Of a DNA stretch of 18,354 bases, positions 13,882 through 18,354 are shown piece by piece. The first letter of the stretch is position 1; every line of letters begins with the position of its first letter. Under the pieces are notes generated by a model. It was given only the letters and a program-made list of their open reading frames with translations. It did not search any database and was not told where the DNA came from. A program made the translations under genes and the position numbers. Source of the stretch: an uncultured Clostridia bacterium (GTDB taxonomy: Bacteria; Bacillota; Clostridia; Christensenellales; UBA1242); the NCBI GenBank assembly GCA_937992055.1, contig CALKLQ010000040.1:1-18354 (forward strand), read 5' to 3'.

Positions 13882-13909
13882 ATTATAGTCCATTTTGCTT
13901 TAATTTCAA
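13882..13909 (-). promoter_or_regulatory. Promoter of the HU gene
   Basis: On the - strand TTGAAA (13904-13909), a 16-bp spacer and TATAAT (13882-13887), giving a ~40-base leader. A small AGGC/GCCT hairpin (13859-13871) lies in the leader before the ribosome binding site. Confidence 0.72.
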
Positions 13910-13982
13910 ACCGTTTTACAATAATTTTCCTATTTTTGCGAACATTTTGCCCAGAAAAAGCCGTAATTTTAGCCATTTTGAG

Positions 13983-15383
13983 TTATCTTTTGCCCTCTCT
14001 CATCTGTGCTTTTAAGACATCTGCCCTTTTAACCTTGTATTTAGAAAACAAAAGCATAGAAAGAGCGATGGAGAGTGCGCAACCTACAAATACAATAAAC
14101 CCTAGCGCATTTTGCACTCTTTTTGCTTGAACGGGTTGAGACGAGTCGAACTTTATTAAATCTAAAAGTACTCCTATTATTAGTAGAGCAATCGAATTTG
14201 CAATATTAAAGGCAAGTGTCATAAATCCACTATAAGTGGCAGACTTGTTTTCCCCACTTTTAAGTCTGTCAAGAGTTATCACATCGGCATACATTGATAT
14301 GGGGAGGGAGTAAAGGGCGCCTGTGCCAAATCCGCAAACAAAAATGCAGGGACAAACTAAAATGAATAGGGCGGTGTTGCTAACAAACTCTCTAAAGATG
14401 AAAGTTACTGAGGTGAGCCCAATTCCAAGCAGAATTATTGTAAGCGCAATACTAAGAGTTGGCTTTTTGTCCAATCTGTTGGAAAGATAAATCCAAACAG
14501 GTTGGGAAACTATTGCGCTTATAAATAGCATTGCCATGATGATAGGAATTTGAACGCTATTAAAATGATAGGAATAGGTGAAAAGATGCATGCCAACCGA
14601 AATTAAAAAGGCAGAGGAAATTAGAGCCACAGAATATCCTAAAATGATGGGACCATAGTTTTCAGATTTTAAGGCATAAAAAAATTCTTTTACCACCTTC
14701 CAAAGTCCATGCTTTTTCTTCTTTTTAGGTTCTGAGTACTCGCAAGCTTTAGCTCTTTTCAAGGTACCAAATATGCTTATTAAGCCACAAATAAGACAAA
14801 GTAGTGAGGTTACAAGTGCAATGTGAATGTAACCCATTTGATTAAATTGACCCTGTCCACCCGCCTTTTGGGGCAAAAATATAATCATCAAAAGACTGGG
14901 CATAATCATTCCCAGAATAAAAAAAACGGTTTTGTAGCCTTGAACAGATGATTGCTCATTATAGTCTGGGGCGATGTCAATGCCAAGCGCAACATAAGGA
15001 GTTGCGAACATGGTGTTAAAGGTTTCTAACACTAATAGGCTAACAAGCATCCAAACAAACTTAACCCCCATGGGCAGTGATGTTGGAATAAGCCAAAGCA
15101 GAATGTTAAAGATTGCAATTCCAAAGGTTGCAACAAACATAAAATTGAGTCTTTTGCCAAGATGATTGTTTTTAGATTTGTCTGAAAGATAGCCAATAAG
15201 CGGGTCGCTAAGCCCGTCCCAAAGCGCCGAGATGGCTATTGCAAGCCCAACCAAACTTCCGGAAATGCCAAGAATGCTAGTGCCAAAAAACATTATAAAG
15301 CTATTCATGGTTTGAGCCACGGTCCCATAACCTAAATTGCCTATTCCATAACAAAATTTTGTCCTTGCAGGAAGTTTTTTCAT
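13983..15383 (-). CDS. GPH (MelB-type) cation/sugar symporter of the MFS superfamily
   Basis: 466 residues with about twelve hydrophobic segments in two halves, so an inner-membrane secondary transporter. Family marks are near the N-terminus (KFCYGIGNLGYG, as in glycoside-pentoside-hexuronide carriers), DPLIGYLSDKSKNNHLGKRL (the loop 2-3 motif with the cation-binding Asp nearby), and late SMYADVITLDRLKSGENKSA, which matches the SMYADV-x2-D-x-LKTGER block. GPH carriers import sugars or glycosides with Na+ or H+; the substrate cannot be read from sequence. No Shine-Dalgarno is visible before ATG 15383, and TAAAAT lies eight bases upstream, so the message may be almost leaderless. No clear terminator follows. 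It is transcribed alone, divergent from the ankyrin/uvrC pair. Confidence 0.93.
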   Translation of the reverse strand: MKKLPARTKFCYGIGNLGYGTVAQTMNSFIMFFGTSILGISGSLVGLAIAISALWDGLSDPLIGYLSDKSKNNHLGKRLNFMFVATFGIAIFNILLWLIPTSLPMGVKFVWMLVSLLVLETFNTMFATPYVALGIDIAPDYNEQSSVQGYKTVFFILGMIMPSLLMIIFLPQKAGGQGQFNQMGYIHIALVTSLLCLICGLISIFGTLKRAKACEYSEPKKKKKHGLWKVVKEFFYALKSENYGPIILGYSVALISSAFLISVGMHLFTYSYHFNSVQIPIIMAMLFISAIVSQPVWIYLSNRLDKKPTLSIALTIILLGIGLTSVTFIFREFVSNTALFILVCPCIFVCGFGTGALYSLPISMYADVITLDRLKSGENKSATYSGFMTLAFNIANSIALLIIGVLLDLIKFDSSQPVQAKRVQNALGFIVFVGCALSIALSMLLFSKYKVKRADVLKAQMREGKR

Positions 15384-15670
15384 ATAATGTTATTTTATGT
15401 AATTTTGTTATAAAATATTTTAATATTTTTATCTTGGATAGTTGGACAATTTTCATGAAATTTAAACAAAAAACAAATTGAGTTTGATGTCTTTTAACTA
15501 TCTTAAACAAATATTTAAGAAGTTTATGAAAAAAAACTTATTTTGAGTGTAAAATCTTAAAAGAATAAAAATTAAATGGAATCAAACTGCTCTTTTGTAA
15601 GTTATGCTCTCACCTAGTATAAAGCCTTGACTTTAAATGCATTAAAAGCCTAACTAGAAGGTAAAAAGCG
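15384..15670. other. Divergent intergenic region, no gene seen
   Basis: AT-rich spacer between the transporter and ankyrin genes. Stops occur in all frames. A TTGACT near 15630 is not paired with a good -10. Nothing else recognisable. Confidence 0.5.
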
Positions 15671-15698
15671 TTGACAAATTTCAAACTATTATTAAAAT
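15671..15698 (+). promoter_or_regulatory. Promoter of the ankyrin-uvrC operon
   Basis: TTGACA (15671-15676), a 16-bp spacer and TAAAAT (15693-15698). The AAAAGGA ribosome binding site follows at 15704-15710 before ATG 15720. No LexA-type (SOS) operator is apparent. Confidence 0.65.
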
Positions 15699-15719
15699 TA
15701 ATTAAAAGGATAAAATAAA

Positions 15720-16271
15720 ATGGAGCAAAAAAAATTGCCTTTTAACTTTGAGGCTACCCAAAATTTAAACCACCTCTTCAAATGCGAAAAACTGGATTTT
15801 GCCAAAATTAAACAGGAAGTTTTTAAAGGTGCAGATGTAAATACAATTATAGACGAAAAAGAGAATCTTTCCCCTCTTTTGATTGCCATAAGCAAGCAAC
15901 AAGCCCCAATAGCATATTTTTTGCTATGCTATGGCGCAAGCCCAACCCACTTTAATAGTAGAGGACAAGATTGTTTGGAATATGCAATTTTAACTGGACA
16001 AACCGAGTTGGCAAAAATTCTTTTAAACTTGGGCGCAAAACCCAATCGCTACAATGTTTATGGTGAAACGGTTTTAAATTTGGCAGTAAAGCTTGGAAAT
16101 GTTGAAATTGTCAAATCTTTAATTAAACGTGGGGCAGATGTCAACATGCCAAGTTTGAAGGTCAAACTAACCCCTCTTAAAATCGCAAAAGGCAAAGGTT
16201 TTAATGAAATTGAAAAAATATTAAAAAGCTCTGGCGCAAAAGAAGTTAAAGATATGGAACTTTGTATGTAA
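15720..16271 (+). CDS. Ankyrin-repeat protein
   Basis: 183 residues, soluble, no signal peptide. AAAAGGA lies nine bases before the ATG. Three to four ankyrin repeats are visible from about residue 30 on: EVFKGADVNTIIDEKENLSP, LLIAISKQQAPIAYFLLCYG, LEYAILTGQTELAKILLNLG, LNLAVKLGNVEIVKSLIKRG, each with the G-A-x-(V/P)-N turn and paired helices. Ankyrin repeats bind other proteins and have no catalytic role of their own. The stop is 23 bases before uvrC and the two share a promoter, so a link to UvrC or DNA repair is possible but unproven. The final residues (KDMELCM) overlap the TTG that opens the uvrC frame. Confidence 0.9.
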   Translation: MEQKKLPFNFEATQNLNHLFKCEKLDFAKIKQEVFKGADVNTIIDEKENLSPLLIAISKQQAPIAYFLLCYGASPTHFNSRGQDCLEYAILTGQTELAKILLNLGAKPNRYNVYGETVLNLAVKLGNVEIVKSLIKRGADVNMPSLKVKLTPLKIAKGKGFNEIEKILKSSGAKEVKDMELCM

Positions 16272-16294
16272 AGGTTATAAAGGATAAATTAAAG

Positions 16295-18124
16295 GTGGAA
16301 AAAAATGACATTCTAGTTCAAAAAATTCAATCGCTGCCCAAAAAGAGCGGTGTTTATGTCATGCGAAACAAAGAGGGTCAGGTAATTTATGTTGGAAAAG
16401 CTAAAAATCTTAAAAACAGGGTTTCTAGCTACTTCCAAAAAACACAAAAAACCGAAAAGGTTGCCAGTATGGTTTCACATATTTTTGACCTTGACTATTT
16501 TGTTACACTTTCTGAACTAGATGCCCTTGCTTTAGAAGCTACCCTTATAAAAAAATATCAACCGCATTATAACATACTATTAAAAGATGGCAAGGCGTTT
16601 GCCTATATCAAGGTCAATCTCAATGAAGATTATCCCAAATTTGAAATCACACGAAAGCTAAAAAAGGACAAGTGCAGGTATTTTGGACCATATATCAGTG
16701 GCATAAGTGTTCACGAGGTTTTGAAAATACTAAACCTTGCCTTTCCCCTTAAAATATGCTCTAAAAATCTTAAAAAGGTGCAAAAGAGGGAGTGCTTAAA
16801 TTATAGTTTGGGACTTTGCAGTGCTCCTTGCACACGAAAAATAAATCGCGATGACTATCACAAAATCATCAAAAAGGCAATGGATTTTTTAAACGGAAAA
16901 GATGACGAGGTTGAAAAGATTTTGCAGGAGAAAATGCAAACCAATGCCAACCTAGAAAATTTTGAGCAAGCCATGCTATTTCGAGATAGACTTAAGATGC
17001 TTGAAAAGATGAAACAAAGGGTGATTGCATCTGTTCCCAAATGTTTTGAGTGCGATGTTTTTGCTTATAAAAGTGATGGTCTTATGGGCGCCATTTCCAT
17101 GTTGGTTTTGCGTGGTGGAAAAATTTTGGGTGTTCAAAATTTTGCAGTGGTCAATCCCACCCTTGATGCAAATGATGTGATTTCCACATTTATGACGCAA
17201 TATTACGACAAAAACAAGATTCCATCTCTTGTTCTTGTAGATGAGGAGTTTTCCTATTCTGAGTCTATGTTTGACTATTTAAAGCAGAGAAGGGAGGGCG
17301 GAGCTTTTGCGATTGAAATTCCAAAAAAGTCATATAAAAAGCGACTTGTGCAAATGGCTCTTGAAAACGCAGAAAATTTTATTGCAAATTCTCTTTCCAA
17401 GGACCGACAAAAGTTTGCTAATAGTGTTGGGGCCTGCCAAATGCTTCAAAATTCTCTTGGACTTTCTAGATATCCTAAGCGTATGGAATGTTATGACATT
17501 TCCAATATAAGCGGAACAAACTCGGTTGCCTCCATGGTGGTTTTTGAAAATGGAGAGCCGGATAAAAAGAGCTATAGAAAATTTAAAATAAAAACGGTTG
17601 AGGGCCCAAATGACTTTGCAAGCATGTTTGAAACACTTTCGCGTAGATTTGAAAGGATAGTAAATGATGACCAAACCTTTGGTCAAAAGCCAGATTTAAT
17701 TGTAATAGACGGGGGAAAAGGTCAACTTAAAATGGCATATGAGGCAATGAAAGCATTTAACATTGAAAATGTGGAAATGATTTCTCTTGCCAAAAGATTT
17801 GAAGAGGTTTATCTTCCCAACAACCCCAAACCAATCATTCTTGCAAGAAACAGTGCAGGGCTAAAACTTTTGCAGAGACTAAGAGATGAGGCGCATAGGT
17901 TTGCCATAACCTTTCATAGAAGTCTTAGAACAAAGGCGGCGACTTCCTCAAAACTAGATGGCATAAAGGGGCTTGGTGAAAGTGGCAAGAAAAACCTTTT
18001 GAAAAAGTTTAAAACAATTGAAAACATAAAAAATGCAAGCAGTGAGGAACTTTGCCAAATTCCTAGAATTACCCCAGAAATTGCTAAACTTATTAAAGAT
18101 AAATTACAAACTGATATTAAATGA
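16295..18124 (+). CDS. uvrC: UvrABC excinuclease subunit C
   Basis: UvrC makes both incisions beside a lesion in nucleotide excision repair. Start chosen at GTG 16295 (609 residues, usual size) with AAAGGA about ten bases upstream; a TTG at 16262 lacks such a site. The GIY-YIG nuclease domain comes first (GVYVM, IYVGKAKNLKNRV with Arg42, catalytic Glu81). Four Cys at 155, 167, 175 and 179 have the spacing of the Fe-S cluster site in E. coli UvrC. The UVR/UvrB-binding segment follows (~205-240), then the RNase H-like nuclease (CYDISNISGTNSVASM, LIVIDGGKGQ, DEAHRFAITFHR) and a C-terminal helix-hairpin-helix (LDGIKGLGESGKKNLLKKF). All catalytic motifs are intact. It ends in TGA, confirming TGA as stop. 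Confidence 0.97.
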   Translation: MEKNDILVQKIQSLPKKSGVYVMRNKEGQVIYVGKAKNLKNRVSSYFQKTQKTEKVASMVSHIFDLDYFVTLSELDALALEATLIKKYQPHYNILLKDGKAFAYIKVNLNEDYPKFEITRKLKKDKCRYFGPYISGISVHEVLKILNLAFPLKICSKNLKKVQKRECLNYSLGLCSAPCTRKINRDDYHKIIKKAMDFLNGKDDEVEKILQEKMQTNANLENFEQAMLFRDRLKMLEKMKQRVIASVPKCFECDVFAYKSDGLMGAISMLVLRGGKILGVQNFAVVNPTLDANDVISTFMTQYYDKNKIPSLVLVDEEFSYSESMFDYLKQRREGGAFAIEIPKKSYKKRLVQMALENAENFIANSLSKDRQKFANSVGACQMLQNSLGLSRYPKRMECYDISNISGTNSVASMVVFENGEPDKKSYRKFKIKTVEGPNDFASMFETLSRRFERIVNDDQTFGQKPDLIVIDGGKGQLKMAYEAMKAFNIENVEMISLAKRFEEVYLPNNPKPIILARNSAGLKLLQRLRDEAHRFAITFHRSLRTKAATSSKLDGIKGLGESGKKNLLKKFKTIENIKNASSEELCQIPRITPEIAKLIKDKLQTDIK

Positions 18125-18354
18125 AATTTAAAAAGAAAATATTTAAAAGCAATATTTATTAAAATACCTTATTACAAGATGTATTGTAAAATAAGATTAT
18201 CAACAACTTTTTTTAAGATAAATTAATCTTTTACACTCTTTTGTAGAAGATTTTTTTATGTAAAATTTATGTTTTTGTCCGTGTTTTACAGAAAACAGAC
18301 AAATTTTTACAAAATATATAGAATAATGTTTGACTAAAAAATAACAAATGGGTA
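18125..18354. other. AT-rich region after uvrC, no gene seen
   Basis: 230 bp with no usable reading frame. TTACAA/TTGTAA (18172-18189) and AAGAT/ATCTT (near 18217) form only weak AT stems, so no confident terminator. TTGACT at 18330 could be the -35 of a promoter cut by the window edge. Confidence 0.45.

Overview
The window reads as AT-rich DNA of a low-GC Gram-positive (Bacillota-type) bacterium. The signs are AAGGAG-type ribosome binding sites, sigma-A-like TTGACA/TATAAT promoters, T-run intrinsic terminators, and the protein style of the HU, UvrC and MelB-type transporter genes. I cannot name a genus. TGA behaves as a stop codon. The first ~13 kb is accessory DNA; the last ~5 kb looks like ordinary chromosome.

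Region 1 (1-5757, + strand) is the distal part of an EcoR124I-like type I restriction-modification operon. It holds the 3' half of hsdS, entered through ten ACAG units at the very edge of the window, then an unrecognised protein with a HEPN-like motif, a Bro-N/Fic fusion, and a full hsdR. A decayed DUF262 (GmrSD-like) gene follows. hsdM is not in the window. The ACAG tract is open in one frame only, with TAA and TAG waiting in the other two, so the specificity subunit is probably phase-variable.

Region 2 (5809-7324, - strand) is one gene: a divergent bleomycin hydrolase/PepC-family (C1B) peptidase. It has its own terminator and a promoter whose -10 box overlaps the first ATG. The catalytic Cys and His are kept, but the Asn position is Asp.

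Region 3 (about 7415-12943) is a compact integrative element of about 5.5 kb. A repressor and a large serine recombinase are co-transcribed leftwards. A Cro-like regulator leads a rightward operon of small unknown genes, then a ~400-bp densely structured non-coding stretch, a sigma-like protein, an HUH rolling-circle Rep and one more small gene, ending at a bidirectional terminator. The divergent promoters carry three copies of the 17-bp dyad GTTGA-N7-TCAAC and a fourth lies just after the Cro-like gene, like a lysogeny switch. No capsid, conjugation or obvious cargo genes are visible. It could be an integrated rolling-circle plasmid, a phage satellite or a mobilizable element.

Region 4 (13001-18354) holds tRNA-Ser(GCT) with its promoter, an HU gene with promoter and terminator, a GPH-family sugar/cation symporter, and an ankyrin-repeat gene running into uvrC. 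The tRNA's 3' end faces the accessory DNA, and a 10-bp copy of that end lies 7.15 kb away at 5846, a weak hint of an older tRNA-targeted island.
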